DNA of 64,000 nt from Maratus speciosus (lineage: Eukaryota > Arthropoda > Arachnida > Araneae > Salticidae), in the NCBI GenBank assembly GCA_963932465.1, contig OZ010787.1, positions 18,245,936 through 18,309,935 on the forward strand, given 5' to 3'. The notes beneath the pieces were generated by a model. The model saw nothing but the letters and a program-made list of their open reading frames with translations. It was not told where the DNA came from and ran no database searches. Shown in pieces: positions 12,336-24,799 of the stretch (position 1 is its first letter; each line of letters opens with the position of its first letter). Both the position numbers and the translations under genes were made by a program.

Positions 12336-12339
12336 ACAT

Positions 12340-12418
12340 GACCTCCATTAAGAGACCAGCTCTCGGAGCGATCACTTTTCATTGGAACGAACGTGGTCGC
12401 TTTAGGGAGGTTTTACTG
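12340..12418 (-). mobile_element. Lone pogo/Tigger-type terminus
   Basis: On the minus strand a TA is followed by CAGTAAAACCTCCCTAAAG, and then CGACCACGTTCG further in. This is the style of pogo/Tigger (Tc1/mariner superfamily) termini, which start CAGT and sit at TA. I did not find the partner terminus, so it is probably a truncated copy. Confidence 0.5.
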
Positions 12419-12789
12419 TATGTTCTAAAATCTTGCTCCTCAGTACGTTTCTTTCTCCATCTACTCATAACTCTTAGTATTTAGGTGAGCGATTCTCCCT
12501 GTATACGATCATGATAACAAGTAATTTTTGGAAAACTTTATATTTTGTGAAAAGCAATTATTTAATTATTTATTGCGCCAAAAATAACTTAGCTCCAAAC
12601 CTTAGTAAGCGAACTTTTCTAATTTTCTCAGATGTCCCATAATTTCTTCATTTATAAATAAATACTAAATTAAATGGATGAAAGAGTATTTTAAATATCT
12701 TTCATCCATTCGGAAATATTTTCTGATAGCGCTGATATACATATTGCAATACAATTATACGTACAGTCATCACTCATATGATACAATTG

Positions 12790-13012
12790 TATCGCATTCA
12801 GACACTTAAGTGTCTGAATTTCTAAATGTCTTAATTTCAGACATGTCACTATTATTCAGACATTTTTCTCCGTTCATTTATAACATGATCATAGTAAGAC
12901 ACTTATGTGTCTTAAATTTAGACATCTATGATGTCTGAAATTTCACATTTAGACACTTAAATGTCTGAATTACTTTTTCAGTCACATATGTGTCTGAATT
13001 TAAGACGCCTCC
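12790..13012. repeat. Cluster of AGACA/TGTCT short palindromes
   Basis: TGTCTGAA or its complement occurs about ten times in 220 bp. One core, CAGACACTTAAGTGTCTG (12799-12816), is a perfect palindrome; others near 12895, 12923 and 12951 are near-perfect. It could be a decayed satellite or a cluster of dimer-binding sites. Confidence 0.7.
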
Positions 13013-13290
13013 CTTTGCAGTGCGGTATACCATATTTGAAGCAAATCGGATAATTCTGCATGAAAAACCCATTTATCTGAATTAAGGGTGGGATTAGCCC
13101 CGCATTTCTTCCCTTTTTGCTTAACCAATGAACCTACAAAACTAATCAGGAAGTGCTTTATTAGAATAAACATATTTAAAAAATTTGAAGCAAAACGGAT
13201 ACTTCTATCAAGAGTTATCACGTTGCGCACATGCATACGTACCTGTGGGCACATTAGCTCTCAGACTTTGATAGTCTGTGAGCTAATAAA
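13013..13290 (-). repeat. Inverted partial copy of the ~146-bp repeat family
   Basis: On the minus strand it contains the same landmarks as 57300-57560: AGTCTGA near the start, AACACGATAACTCTTGATAG-like DNA, CCGATTTGCTT, and the 'lower strand wheel' of GGTATACC, AAATGGGTTTTTCATG and TTGGTTAAG. The overlapping short frames on both strands are repeat-derived. Confidence 0.75.
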
Positions 13291-13379
13291 AAGAATGCGA
13301 AAATTTTGTGCTTATTATTGTATCTATTCACGTATTTATTGCCCTCGCATAATAGTCAGGTATGTAAGTTTTGAAGCGC

Positions 13380-13513
13380 TAAAATTCAAAAAATACAAGA
13401 TGTCGATAAATTGTTGCTGAATTTTCCTTACCTAATAACTTTTGATAAATTAGCATGACTTAAAATATATTCTTACATATTCCGAAAGTACAACTTAAAA
13501 TGTTTTTTTTCTT

Positions 13514-13549
<36 letters not shown>

Positions 13550-13728
13550 CTTTGATAATGCAAACAAAATTAAAAATTCACAAAAATACAGGATGTCGAT
13601 AAATTGTTGTTGGAGTTATCTTACCTCATAACTTTTGATTAATTAAAATGACTTAAAATATATTCTTATATATTCCGAAAACACAGCTTAAAATGTTTTT
13701 TAATAATACAAGCAAAATTGAAAATTCC
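13380..13728. repeat. Tandem duplication, about 190 bp, split by a poly(T) tract
   Basis: AAATACAAGATGTCGATAAA ... TTCCGAAAGTACAACTTAAA in the first copy is repeated with substitutions after about 190 bp. A poly(T) run of about 40 bases (13510-13549) interrupts the first copy. Confidence 0.8.
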
Positions 13729-14031
13729 TATAAAAGACGAAAACGAAAGTTATGAAAACACGAAACGAAAGTTATCAATGAATTACAAACGAGAATTCAT
13801 TCGACAAGTAATTTAACAATTTTAAAAATTTTAAAGTTTAAAAAAAACCTGAGATTAAATTAATTTGTAGTTGTTGCGAAAAAGATTTCATTGAAATTAG
13901 TTTTTAAACGTTGCTCTAGAACTACTAGGTGGAATGAGATGTAGTTTTTGATTTGGACAATTAAAATTTCCAGAAATTGTGGTCTGTATGAAAAAAAAAT
14001 TAATGCCCTTTTTTTAAAATAAAGGTTATTA

Positions 14032-14447
14032 AAGGTCTAAATAGACTATTTTCGTCAAGTTGGAACTTTTCATGTGGTAAGGTGCTCCTTCAATCTTTAT
14101 AATTTCACAGACGTCTAGAGATCATAGGTCACCTGTGGATGTCGTTGATAAAATCATCTCTGCCTCTTTCTTTTTTAAAGACTTTTTTTAAGAACATTAA
14201 AGGTCCGAATAGAAGTATTATTCAACTATTTTCAAGCATTGGCGTCTTTTTGTAGTCACGCGGTGCTTTACATCTTTAATAGCTTTAGAAGAAAACGGAC
14301 GGACATTCTGAAGGAAGAAAATCTTTCCGTCAAGTTGATCTAATCTTCTTTTCATTCTTGAATCACACCATCGTTTTGTGAATAACCACAAACTTGTCGG
14401 GAAGAATAGGTGTTAATAGATTTTCCTGGACAATTGCTAAAGGAAGA

Positions 14448-14489
<42 letters not shown>

Positions 14490-14766
14490 GTCTATACGCA
14501 GCCTTGGTTAAAAAAATTCCGTTTATTTGTTTTACCCGACGAAAAGACACAAATCTTTCAACTGGGTTTTCTTTTTCAAGTATTCTGTGGTCATCAAAGT
14601 CAGAGAGGGAAGTACCAACAAAAGATAGAGGTGGAGATGAACTTGTTAAAGACGTCCGTTGGTGACCTCTGATCTCTAGGCATCCTATGAAAGTAATAAA
14701 ATGTGAAAGGGAGCGCCTTTCCACATCAAATGTTTTGAAGAGAAGAAAAGTAGCCTATTTGGACCT
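14032..14766. mobile_element. Inverted-repeat element, arms about 165 bp
   Basis: The arm 14032-14195 (AAAGGTCTAAATAGACTATT ... GACGTCTAGAGATCA) is matched in reverse complement by 14600-14766. An extra direct partial copy begins near 14203 (AAGGTCCGAATAGA). A long poly(A) lies at 14449-14486. No transposase frame is present, so this is a MITE-like or fold-back structure. Confidence 0.7.
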
Positions 14767-15231
14767 TAAGCCTGTTCTCAACTGCAACAACTGCTCAACA
14801 AGCACGAAAAGTTTTGACACATTTACAAATTCATTTTTTTAACGGAAAGATATAAAATTGGAAGGCCTGAATATGGAAGCGATTTGGAATCGAAATGTGT
14901 TTTCCCTTTTTTGATAAATAAATTACCTATTGAGTTATAAGCAATTTTGATCACGTGACAAAGACGTTTCTCACCCTTCCTCGAGTAGTCATTCTCCTTT
15001 CGCGCGGAAATTCGGTTCAAAACACCCACTTTGACGATATTTTCTGAAATACCTATTGCGTTTGCAAAAGAAAAACGGGAAAAAAAAGTTCGATTACATA
15101 TTTTCTGAACAACTTCTGCTAGTTTCCTGCCTTTCAGAACAAAAATAAATTAAAACTTATGTCGAAAAGTTGTTCTTTTAGATTTCAGGTACACTTTTTA
15201 ACACTTTTCACCTTAACACTTTTTCCTTATA
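14767..15231. other. Unassigned spacer
   Basis: No gene or known repeat is recognised. It contains one GATCACGTGAC word (CACGTG at 14952-14957). Confidence 0.4.
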
Positions 15232-18200
15232 GTCCGAGTGCTACACGACCAAAATAAGGTGAAAACTGCAAATCCTGATAAGAATATACCGATTGGTCAG
15301 TATCTACTTTATACTAATACAATTCATTTCAGAGGGGGAGGCATCGCATAAAGTTGTGGAAATTCAAGACGGCGACAGTTATTCAAAATGGCGCCATTTT
15401 CTGAATTTTCTTACTATCCATCATAAAAATGTATGTTTCAGGTCAATTTCGATGTTTTTAACTTCAAAAATTTCGTTTTTAATACTTTCCGCCACAGTTG
15501 AATGAGTTTATGAATTCAGTTTGTCTGTTTCTTTGTCTGTCTGCCTGCTTGTCATTCCACGCTCTAACTCGCTTAAATATCTCTCTCCGATTAAATTCAC
15601 TCAGATTTTCATGTAATTTATATATATTATTGAAGTTTACATTAACATGTTCCGTATAAAAATGAAGTGTATAAGTTTTATAGTCCGTTTACAGGGCCCT
15701 CAAAAGAATTCCATTATGTTATTGTCTATTAGTGCGGGTGCTACATTTGAGAAAATTGCAAATCGTGAGAAGAATATACCGATTGATGAGTATCTACTTT
15801 ATATTAATACAATTCATATAAGAGGGGAGGCATCGCATAAAGTCGTAGGAATTCAAGATGGCGGCTGTTATTCAAAATGGCGTCATTTTCTGAATTTTCT
15901 TCCTATTTATCATATGTGTTTTTCAGGTCGATTTGGATGTTTTTAACGTTCAAACTTTCGTTTTTAATACTTTTTGCCATGGTTGAATGAGTTTATGAAT
16001 TCAATTTGTCAGTTTGTTTGTCTGTCTGTCTGCTTGCCATTCCATGCTCTAACTCACTTAAATTCCCCCCGATTGTCATGTAATTTATATATGTTATTAA
16101 AGTTTACAATAACATGTTCCGAATAAAAACTGAAGTGTATAGCTTTTATAGTCCGTTTACAGGGCACTCAAAAGAATTCCATTACGTTATTCTCTATTAG
16201 TGCGGGTGATACGGTTCAGAAAACTGCAAATCGTGAGAAGAATATACATATTGGTGAGTATCTACTTTGTACTAATACAATCCATATAAGAGGGGGAGGC
16301 ATCGCGTCAATTCGTAGGAATTCAAGATGGCGGCTGTTATTCAAAATGGCGTCATTTTCTGGAATTCTTGCAATTTTCATACTATTTATCGTATAAAAGT
16401 GTGTTTGATGTACAATGTAAGTGCAAAATCTATAAAAATATGTGTGGCTGTAGAAAGACTGGACTTTCTTGCACATTATTGTGCAACTCCAAAAACGAAT
16501 GTGAGAAATAGGATGATACAAAGTGAAGTTTTTATATTCTCTAACTTTAAAGGTAACATACAATTTTTTTAATATCTTGATATATTAAGGTATTAATAAA
16601 AATGCATTTTTGTTATTTATTTATTCCTTTCATTTTCCTGACTATAAAATGAAAAATACTTTAATAATTGTCTTAATTTCCTTTTAAGCGTATTTCTGTT
16701 ATTAAAAAGGGAATTTTGCCTTAACAGATACTGGACAATTGCACTATAATATATAATAAATAAATACACACAACCTTGCTATGGTACACAAAACACGAAC
16801 TTTAATAAGCTAAAAGTTAAATTCTACGTTTCTAGCTGTTTCTACAGCCGACTTCAGGAAAAATATGATGGTATAATGGTTTTTCATTTTAAAAATGTCG
16901 AAATTGATATCATAGGCAATTTTATATGATGTATAGAAATAAAATGGAAATAATTTTGACTAACAGCCGCAATCTTGAATCCCTATGAATTTGCACGATG
17001 AAGCAACTTCTTATATGCATTGTATTAATATGAAGTAGATACTGGCCATTCGGGATATCTTTAAAACAAAATGCAGTTTTCTTATACCCAGCAGCTCCAC
17101 TAATAACAGTTGATTTAACTGATGATCTTTATAGAATTTATACACGAGTTACAAACGCACGTATTCTTTTTTTGGTGTGTCACTGTAAATAAAAAATAAT
17201 TACTATGCACACCGCATTTTATAGTAAGTATCTTGTAGTGCATCTCACTGATGTGTGTCAATTTGAATGCGTTTCAGTGAGTATAACATGATTAAAACAC
17301 ATTGCAAACGATTTCCCCCCATAGACAATAACGTAATGGAATTCTTTCGAGGGCCCTGTAAACAGACTATTAAACCAATACACTGGAATGTTTATTCAGA
17401 ACAAGTTTTTGAAACTTCAATAACATATATAAATTACATGACAATCTCAGTGAATTTAAGCGAGTAGCGATATTTAAGCGAGTTAGAGCATGGAATGGCA
17501 AGCAGACAGACAGATTAACAAACAGACAAACTGGATTGATAAACTCTTTCATCTATAACGGAAAGTATTAAGAACGAAAGTTTTGACGTTAAAAACATCG
17601 AAATCGACCTGAAAAACACAGTTATATGATGGATAGTAAGAAAATTCAGAAAATGACGCTATTTTGAATAACAGCCGCCATCTAGAATTCCTACAACTTT
17701 ACGCGATGCCTCCCCATCTTATATGGATTGTATTAATATAAAGTAGATATTCAAGAATCGGTATATTCTTCTCACGATTTGAAGTTTTCTCAACCGTAGA
17801 ACCGGGATTAATAGACAATAACATAATGGAATTCCTTTGAGGGCCCTGTAAACGGACTATAAAACCTATACACTTCACTTTTATACGGAACATGTTATTG
17901 TAAATTTCAATAACATATATAAATTAAATGACAATGTGAGTGAATTTAATCGAGTAACGATATTTAAGCGAGTTAGAGCATAGAAAGGCGAGCAGGCAGG
18001 CAGACAAACAAACAGACAAACTGAATTCATAAACTCATTACACTATGGCTAAAAGTATTAAAAACGAAATTTTTGACGTTAAAAACATCGAAATTGACCT
18101 GAAACACCCTTTTATATGATGGATAGTAAGAAAATTCAGAAATTAGCGCCATTTTGAATAACAGCCGCCATCTTGAATTCCCACGACTTTACGCGATGCC

Positions 18201-18299
18201 TCCCCCTATGAAATGTATTTAATTAATATAAAGTAGATATTCACCAATCGGTATATTCTTATCACTATTTGCAGTTTTCTCAACCGTAGCACCCGGACT
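15232..18299. repeat. Inverted array of ~480-bp repeat units
   Basis: About two and a half direct units occupy 15232-16400 (GAGAAGAATATACCGATTGG-like landmarks near 15275, 15765 and 16235). Comparable units in opposite orientation fill about 16960-18299 (landmarks near 17760 and 18250). The outer ends match as inverted copies (GTCCGAGTGCTAC against GTAGCACCCGGAC). Each unit carries TTTGTCTGTCTGTC, CATGCTCTAACTCGC and TTTACAGGGC landmarks plus AAGATGGCGGC and CAAAATGGCG motifs. The short frames at 15293-15505, 15647-15946, 16216-16563 and 17699-17893 are accidental openings in this repeat. Confidence 0.85.
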
Positions 18300-19387
18300 A
18301 GTAGGCCATCCTGTTCACCTGAACGTGTCAGAGATTAATAAAAATTCTTCCCTTTCTTCGCACGATCCAGACACGTACATCAATGTTCGGAAATTTGAGT
18401 GACTTTAGAACTTTTTTCGTTTATTATTGAATTCGTTTATTATTATTAAATCAGTCTTGTCAGCTGTCGATTAAGCAAATGTTAAAGAATCCTACAGGTA
18501 TATTCTATGTTATGAAGTAGTGAAAAAATTCAGAATTCCTAAGAATAAAAATTTAAATAAAATATCGCTAAATATCTTTTAAAATAATACACTGTATTAG
18601 GATGATTTTATATATCTAAGCAACTGCATTTACTGGAACTCTAACCTTTCGATTGAAGTAAGGAATTTTGCAAGTAAGTATGAGACATGCGTTTCAATTA
18701 AGCTACGCCATAAACTCTGACGTCAGACGGTTCTATAAAATGGATCTAATTAATTGAGATAGACGTCAGTCTAAAACAAAGAGAAATCTGCAAGCGGTCT
18801 TCTTAATTATCTCGTTACGAGGATTAATTACATTAAATTAGTAAAGTGTGAGCACTACGCTTAAATCTACTTAAAACTCCTTGGTATAAACACGAGGCAT
18901 CTCAGTTAAACGACATTTACACTTATTCACCCGGAGCTTTTGTCAGAAAAATGTGATTTTAGCTGAAATTTCGAATTGAGATCGAAGAAAGCGTCAATTG
19001 AAACTAGTATCTTTGAACATTTTCGAGGCAGTCTCTGTCAGTTATATCTGTGCAAGAAGAAGTATTCATAGTTACACGCATTCAGCTGGTATTTAAGAGA
19101 ACTCTCTGCCATTCCTCATTAACTCTTTATGTCTTAAATTGTGAATTTAATGAATTCTTCCTCCAATACATTTTCCCTGAATTTTCGAAAATAGTTTAAA
19201 GACTTATGCAATCATTAAATACAGTAGGCGATGACTTGGCGGGTTACAGAACATAGGTGAAAGCCATTTTTTTTATTTAAAACTCTAATAGATTTTTAGA
19301 TATTATTATTTATTTTTTTTTTTTTTATCGCTCACTAAAATCAACAAAAAGCATTTTTGCATGAAAAATATCCACAATGAATTAAAA
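18300..19387. other. Unassigned spacer with a CRE-like palindrome
   Basis: No gene is recognised. There is a TGACGTCA at about 18719-18726, a GACGTCAG about 45 bases further on, and TATAAAATGG between them. A promoter is possible but no transcript can be proposed. Confidence 0.3.
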
Positions 19388-20189
19388 TTAGTGATCAACC
19401 GAAAAATCGGTTTCGTTTTCGTTTTCGGCACAAGATATGATTTTCGCCGAAAATTATGCCAGACCGAAACTCGACGAAACTATCTGTGTTCCAAAAATTC
19501 CGTTTCTTCCATCGGAAATTTTCAGCCGTTACTCATTAATTTGAGCTGTATTGGCTCAATAGAAATACTCTTTATTTATTGCTATGAAATTCGCTGTTTA
19601 CAATTATCAGTCATCACTGACTCAAGACGTGAGTGCAAATTATAAGGCAAGCTGTGCATATAAGAATAAACTTTGAAGGTGCTTTTCACGTGATCATTAG
19701 AAGCTGCAGTAATAGAATATTTTTTTTTTTAATTTGAAACAAAAGAAGTGTTTCGAATACACATTGAAAAAGTTCTAGCACAACAGATCATCATTTACAA
19801 AAATCATTGTAAAATATAAATCGGAGTATACCTAAAACATTTTTTAATTAGATGAAATTCGTATAATTAGAAAATCCTTCTGTGTCGTAGATGAATTAAT
19901 TATATTTTATTTTATATGAAAATAAAGACTTTTGGTCAAAGGCACGGAGAGCCGATTTGGGCCACACGTATTATTACACGTATAATTAATTAATAATTAT
20001 GTATAAGTATATTTATGAATGTACTAAAAAAAATATTAGAAATTTTCGTATTCGTTTTCGGCCGAAAATAAAAAGATTACTGAAATTCGGTTTCAATCAT
20101 AAAAACCTGTTTCGGACGATCTTAAATTAAAGTTTTCGATACTTTCGCCTTAGCCAAAGGCCAGAATTTAAAGCCGAAGTTATCACTAA
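19388..20189. mobile_element. TIR element with CCGAAAA-rich ends (hAT-like guess)
   Basis: The ends TTAGTGATCAACCGAAAA (19388) and TTCGGC...TTATCACTAA (ending 20189) are inverted. Both sides are rich in TTTCGTTTTCGG words. I could not find a convincing target duplication and there is no transposase; the short frame at 19361-19645 is accidental. Confidence 0.5.
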
Positions 20190-20672
20190 AGGTTTCACTA
20201 ATTATATTACCATTTTTTTTTATTCTGAGTCGTTTCATTCTTTTAGGCGCACAGTTCAAATATTTGTCCGTTAAATTTGTGTTTTACTTATTAATTTTAT
20301 TTATTCATTGAAGTTTTAATTTCATTATGGATCTTTAGCTGGAAACAATTTCTGAACTATTTAGATTGATACTAACAACTTTTTTAAGTTCCAACCCGTA
20401 AACTTTTCGTAATCGAGGTTCACGCGATAGAGATAGATAAAAATAAATCATCCCTGAAAATTACTTTTAAAACCATAAAAATTCAATTAAATGAAATAAA
20501 AGTTTCAAACAAACTGCATTTGAAAGTACATTTAATTTTTCTTTCTTTGATAATGTAAGAATCGAAATTGCGTTATATTTAGAAGTTAAAAAAATTACAA
20601 TAAAAGCGAGAGTTACAGGTCTTTACCAGCGTCATTATGGCATCAGCATTACTCAAGGATACGTTTTGCTTT
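20190..20672. other. Unassigned AT-rich spacer
   Basis: No gene, repeat or motif that I can support. Confidence 0.4.
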
Positions 20673-22042
20673 ATAATATAAATTTTTGAAATATTCCGCC
20701 TATTAAAATTAATAAAATATTTCGGTGTTTTTTAAAATTTTCGTGGAATATTTACAACTCTACTCAACTCTTACCTTTGAAATATTTGTAGAAATATATT
20801 GGCCTGGCAAAATAAATATACAAATATTTCAGAACTGAAACTTCCCACGCCATATCGTTCAACAGAGAGAAACCTTAATAGTTATAAACGGAAAAAAAAT
20901 ATCCCTTTAAAATATTTTTGCTTTGTACAACAAATAATTCTTTTGTTTATCTTGATAAAGTAAAATATCTATAACACATTCTAAATTGTATTATTACCAA
21001 TAGATGTGTTAAATGAATTTTACAGCATTTTTTATGGTAAATGATGCAATTTTTAGCACTTTCCAACATATTTGAAAAGTGGTTATAAATTCGGTTTGTC
21101 TGTCCGTGCTTTAACTCGCGTAAATGCAGTCCGATAGCCATGAAATCGATATATGTTATCGGGTATCACTATTGCATGTTCAGTATTGCAAACTAAGTGT
21201 GTAGCATTTTCGGTTCATTTACTGGGTCACTCAAAAGAATTCCGTTACGTTACGGTCTATGGCGGAAAATCGTCTGCAGAGTACTTTAATGATATTGCAC
21301 TACTTTGAACATATTGAAATTGGTATTTATCACTGCAAGGTTTTTATTATAGAGCCTGGTGAGCATAGAATTTATTGTTCCTTTACAGGGACACCCAAAA
21401 AAATTTGCCCAGAGAAGAAAATGAACAATAAATGAACTATCGAAGCCTACGAACAATAATTGATGGAAGTGCGTTTTCAGTTGTGGTATGCATTTTTAAA
21501 TTCAATTATTTTTTAAATATTACTTGGTGTGTATAATTTCTATAGATCATGTACAGGGCTGAACAAAAGTTTTGAACAACCTCCGTTTATTGGCGGAAAT
21601 TGCTGAGTGGAAATTTTCTGTTGTGCTATGCGTTTAACTGAACTAACTTTTAGCATACATATCAGTAGATCATATACAAGGATGCACAAAAAATCGTATG
21701 TTTTAAAGACTATTTATGGTAATAGCAGTGAAGTTTTGTTATGGTATTCTGAATGTGTTGGAAAGTGTTTCATAATCTATTCTGCACGCATGATTTTTCG
21801 TCTTGTTTATGCATAATTTCTTTTCCATTTTTAAGTATTAAGGTTTCTCACTGCTGAAAGACATGCTGTGAAAAGTTTCAGTTCTGAAATATTTGTATAT
21901 TTATATTGTCAGGCCAATATATTTCTACAAATATTTTAAAGGAATGAGTTGAGTAGAGTTGTAAATATTAAACGAAACTTTTAAAAATACCGATTTATCT
22001 TATTAATTTTAATAGGCGAAATCTTTCAAAAATTTATATTAT
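20673..22042. mobile_element. Element with long terminal inverted repeats (~170 bp)
   Basis: The arm 20673-20845 is repeated in reverse complement at 21872-22042, sharing GTTTCAGTTCTGAAATATTT, GGCCAATATATTTCTACAAA and GAGTTGAGTAGAGTTGTAAA. The interior includes a relative of the ~480-bp unit (21080-21600: TTTGTCTGTCCGTGC, CACTCAAAAGAATTCCGTTA). No transposase is present. Confidence 0.75.
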
Positions 22043-22798
22043 ACCGCTCGGATATCAGGTTTAAGAAAAAAAAACTGTTATAAAGCTGGTGATGCGATAT
22101 TTATGAAATATTTAAAATGAAATGCATCATATCTTCTAAAAAGTATCATTTTAGTAACTCATTACTTACTTTTTTAGACTCATTAGGGATGATCAATTTC
22201 TTAGTTAAAGAAAAGACGTATATTTCATCTGCATTATTTTAGATATAATATAAATTTTTAAAAATAATAATCATTGTTGAAAGTGACTATTCTGTTTTCC
22301 CAAACCCAAACTTTTGAACTAAAATTTAGATAAATGTACCACTTTTGGACATTGTACTAGTAGTGGATACCTCGAACTTTAATGTAAAATAATAGCTTTT
22401 AAAAGTCAAACAAAGTTTTGCAATTCATTCAGCTGTAATGATCTCGAAGCCTTCGACGTATTAAACGCCCTGGTCCGATGGCCCAAGAATTAAACCTGTT
22501 GAATTTATCTTTTTAATTTTTCCGGTAACATGATCGGGCCTGCAACTACCGTGCGGTTAACTGTTGAAAAAGAAGGGACGTCCGATGGGCGCACGACCGA
22601 ATTTTCCGCCAAGTTGCGGTGTCTGCCTAATGCAGATCACACACTGAACAAACAAGCAGACAAAAGCGTGATACAGGAGACAAATTGTAGCGTTCAAACC
22701 GGTTTCTTCTTTTTTAAAAGGATGAAATGTCTCTTGACTTACACTTTTTTGTCACTTGTCTGTTCAATGTAGTAGTTCCTGATACGTCCACTTTCGAT
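22043..22798. other. Unassigned DNA, left flank of the Transib element
   Basis: A more GC-balanced piece at 22430-22690 includes an 80-residue open frame (22530-22772) that I do not recognise. I do not call it as a gene. Confidence 0.3.
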
Positions 22799-22803
22799 CG
22801 CCG

Positions 22804-22839
22804 CACAGTGTGGTATTTCGCTGAAAAAGCTGGCCAAAA
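22804..22839 (+). repeat. Transib left terminal inverted repeat
   Basis: Starts with the heptamer CACAGTG, identical to the V(D)J recombination signal heptamer; an A-rich block TGAAAAAGC follows 11 bases later. Confidence 0.9.
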
Positions 22840-23310
22840 GTCAAAATTTCAAATCTCGTATATAGCTGATCATTTTCTGGTTGGTATAAGAGCACTATCC
22901 TGTCCATATGATAACGGGTTCATTTCGATCTGTAGACTCTTCAGTTGTTTGGTATTTTACTTAGAATTCATGGTTTGTGCATTTCTCTTTTTATGCTTCT
23001 GATGTATGCATCTTTTTATCGAACGTCTAAAAAACTATTCTTTGTAGAATTTCAGAAACTTTTTACGGTTTCTAAAGAAGAAGACGTATACTTCCTTTTA
23101 CATAAATATTTTTGTATATATAATGCATCTTCATTATGATTTTCACGTTTGAAACCACAATTTTTTAAAATTAAATATTTTAGATAAATTTTATAATTTT
23201 AATAGGGAGTTAAACTGAGTTCAGTAAGAACTCTTGCGTTTTCATACAGTATATGTCGGCTAATTAAAAGATATGAAATAAAATCTACCCCCATTTGACC
23301 CCCATTTTTA
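22840..23310. other. Transib left internal region, non-coding
   Basis: The sequence between the left terminus and the first nested MITE has only short unrecognised frames (22945-23139 is one) and is probably the 5' leader of the transposase gene. Confidence 0.4.
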
Positions 23311-23814
23311 GGTGCGTTCGTAATTATATAAATACCTAGCACCTATAGTCGTCGTTCAGTCCGTCTGTCCGTCTGTCCGTCCGCATATAACAGAGCAAAA
23401 ACTACCCGACCGAACGGTCTGAAATTTTAAATATATGATTGTTGTAAAATTTTGTCGAGCCATTTCAATTTTTATGAAAATCGGATGTATAGTTTAATTA
23501 CAGGGACATTCAAAAGTTTTTCTTTACATTATGGCCAATGGGAAAAAATTATTGCAAGTGCATTTTAATGATGTTACAGTCTTCCGAATCGTTTGAAAAT
23601 TTAAATATATGATTGTTGCAAAATTTTGTCGAGCCATTTCAGATTTTATGAAAATTGGATGTATAGTTTAATTACAGGGGCACTCAAAATTTTTCCGTTA
23701 CAATTATTGCAAGTGCATTTTAATGATGTTACAGACTATGTATGCACAATATACATTCAGTACAACATGGAGAGCAAAAAATATTTATAAAACTAGTTAT
23801 AGAACGAACGCACC
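23311..23814. mobile_element. MITE nested in the Transib, TTA target duplication (PIF/Harbinger-like)
   Basis: Ends GGTGCGTTCGT and ACGAACGCACC are perfect inverted repeats, flanked on both sides by TTA, the target duplication typical of PIF/Harbinger elements. The interior has CCGTCTGTCCGTCTGTCCGT and an internal duplication (ATATGATTGTTG... near 23435 and 23605). It is about 500 bp and non-coding. Some interior words (TTTAATTACAGGG, CACTCAAAA) echo the ~480-bp repeats at 15-18 kb. Confidence 0.75.
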
Positions 23815-24043
23815 TTATTTGCCACGTTTGACGAGCAATTTCCTACTTGTTTTAATAAGTAAAACAAAATTTCAAAAAAGTTTTTGAAAAACAGTTTTTT
23901 TTTTTTTTTTTACTTTATTAAAATTTTAAATTTATTATCTGTTTACATTTAATATTTGTTGTAGTTTTTTACTCCATACTAGTGACCATTTGGTGTGCAG
24001 AGGACAAATCTGAAAATTGAAGAGAAAAAATCCCTTTTTTTAA

Positions 24044-24254
24044 TCCTTTGAGATCTGGTGGTTGAATTTTTTCCCTCTTAATTTTAATCCCCAAATGTCA
24101 CAATAACACCGGAATATTCGACCAAATTTATTCGAAAAGAGTTTAATGCATTTTTTTCGTTTATATTTTAAATCCAATTATTTTATTTCAAAATACTGGT
24201 TGCAATGTGACATTTGGGAATTTTGAAGAAATTCACCCACCAGAGCTCAAAGAG
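24044..24254. mobile_element. Small TTAA-flanked MITE nested in the Transib (piggyBac-like)
   Basis: TTAA (24040-24043 and 24255-24258) flanks inverted ends TCCTTTGAGATCTGGTGG and CCACCAGAGCTCAAAGAG. The matching continues inward over AAATGTCAC. TTAA is the piggyBac target duplication. Length is 211 bp and it is non-coding. Confidence 0.75.
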
Positions 24255-24799
24255 TTAAGTGGTTAGACGTGCCTTCTTTTTCTTTTAAGCAAGATGTTTT
24301 TTGATCGTACAGTGATAACGTGCAGTAAATGATTCTTTGTAAATAATGTTACATTTTGGTTTTGTACCAAGTGTTTATAATATGTGAATTATCTGTTATC
24401 ATTTTGGATAATATATTTTCGATTAGCCGTAAAGAAGGGCATTCTTTTCTCACTAACGAGGTAAGAGAGTTTTATATTATTAAGAAGAGATGTACTAGAT
24501 ATACATATATTAGTTTTTATTCAATATACGAAAATCAGTACAAATATCAAGAAAATATATGTGTAATGCAATCAAAGTAGTGTGACACAGAAAAATAAAC
24601 AAGAAGTTGAAGTTTCTAGGAAAGAAACTTATCGAAATTACGAAATGTTCAGAAAATTAAATACATTTGCTCCTTTACAAAGTAAAATCTTTCGAACATG
24701 CTTATAAACAGAAACGAGCTTCTTCGCGATTTACTGAACAATGTTTTCAAGAAAACAACGAGGAATGACTGAAGCGAATGCTTTATTTTCCTATAAGGA

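Noticed and set aside
13088..13420. 110-residue reading frame and its antisense partner
   Set aside because: Both lie in the inverted copy of the ~146-bp repeat; the array at 57-58 kb has equivalent openings with no conserved protein.
16216..16563. 115-residue reading frame in the ~480-bp repeat
   Set aside because: Other units of the same repeat do not keep this frame open, and it overlaps an open frame on the other strand.
18719..18745. CRE plus TATA-like word as a core promoter
   Set aside because: Spacing is unusual, no downstream frame or exon can be proposed and such words are expected in AT-rich DNA.
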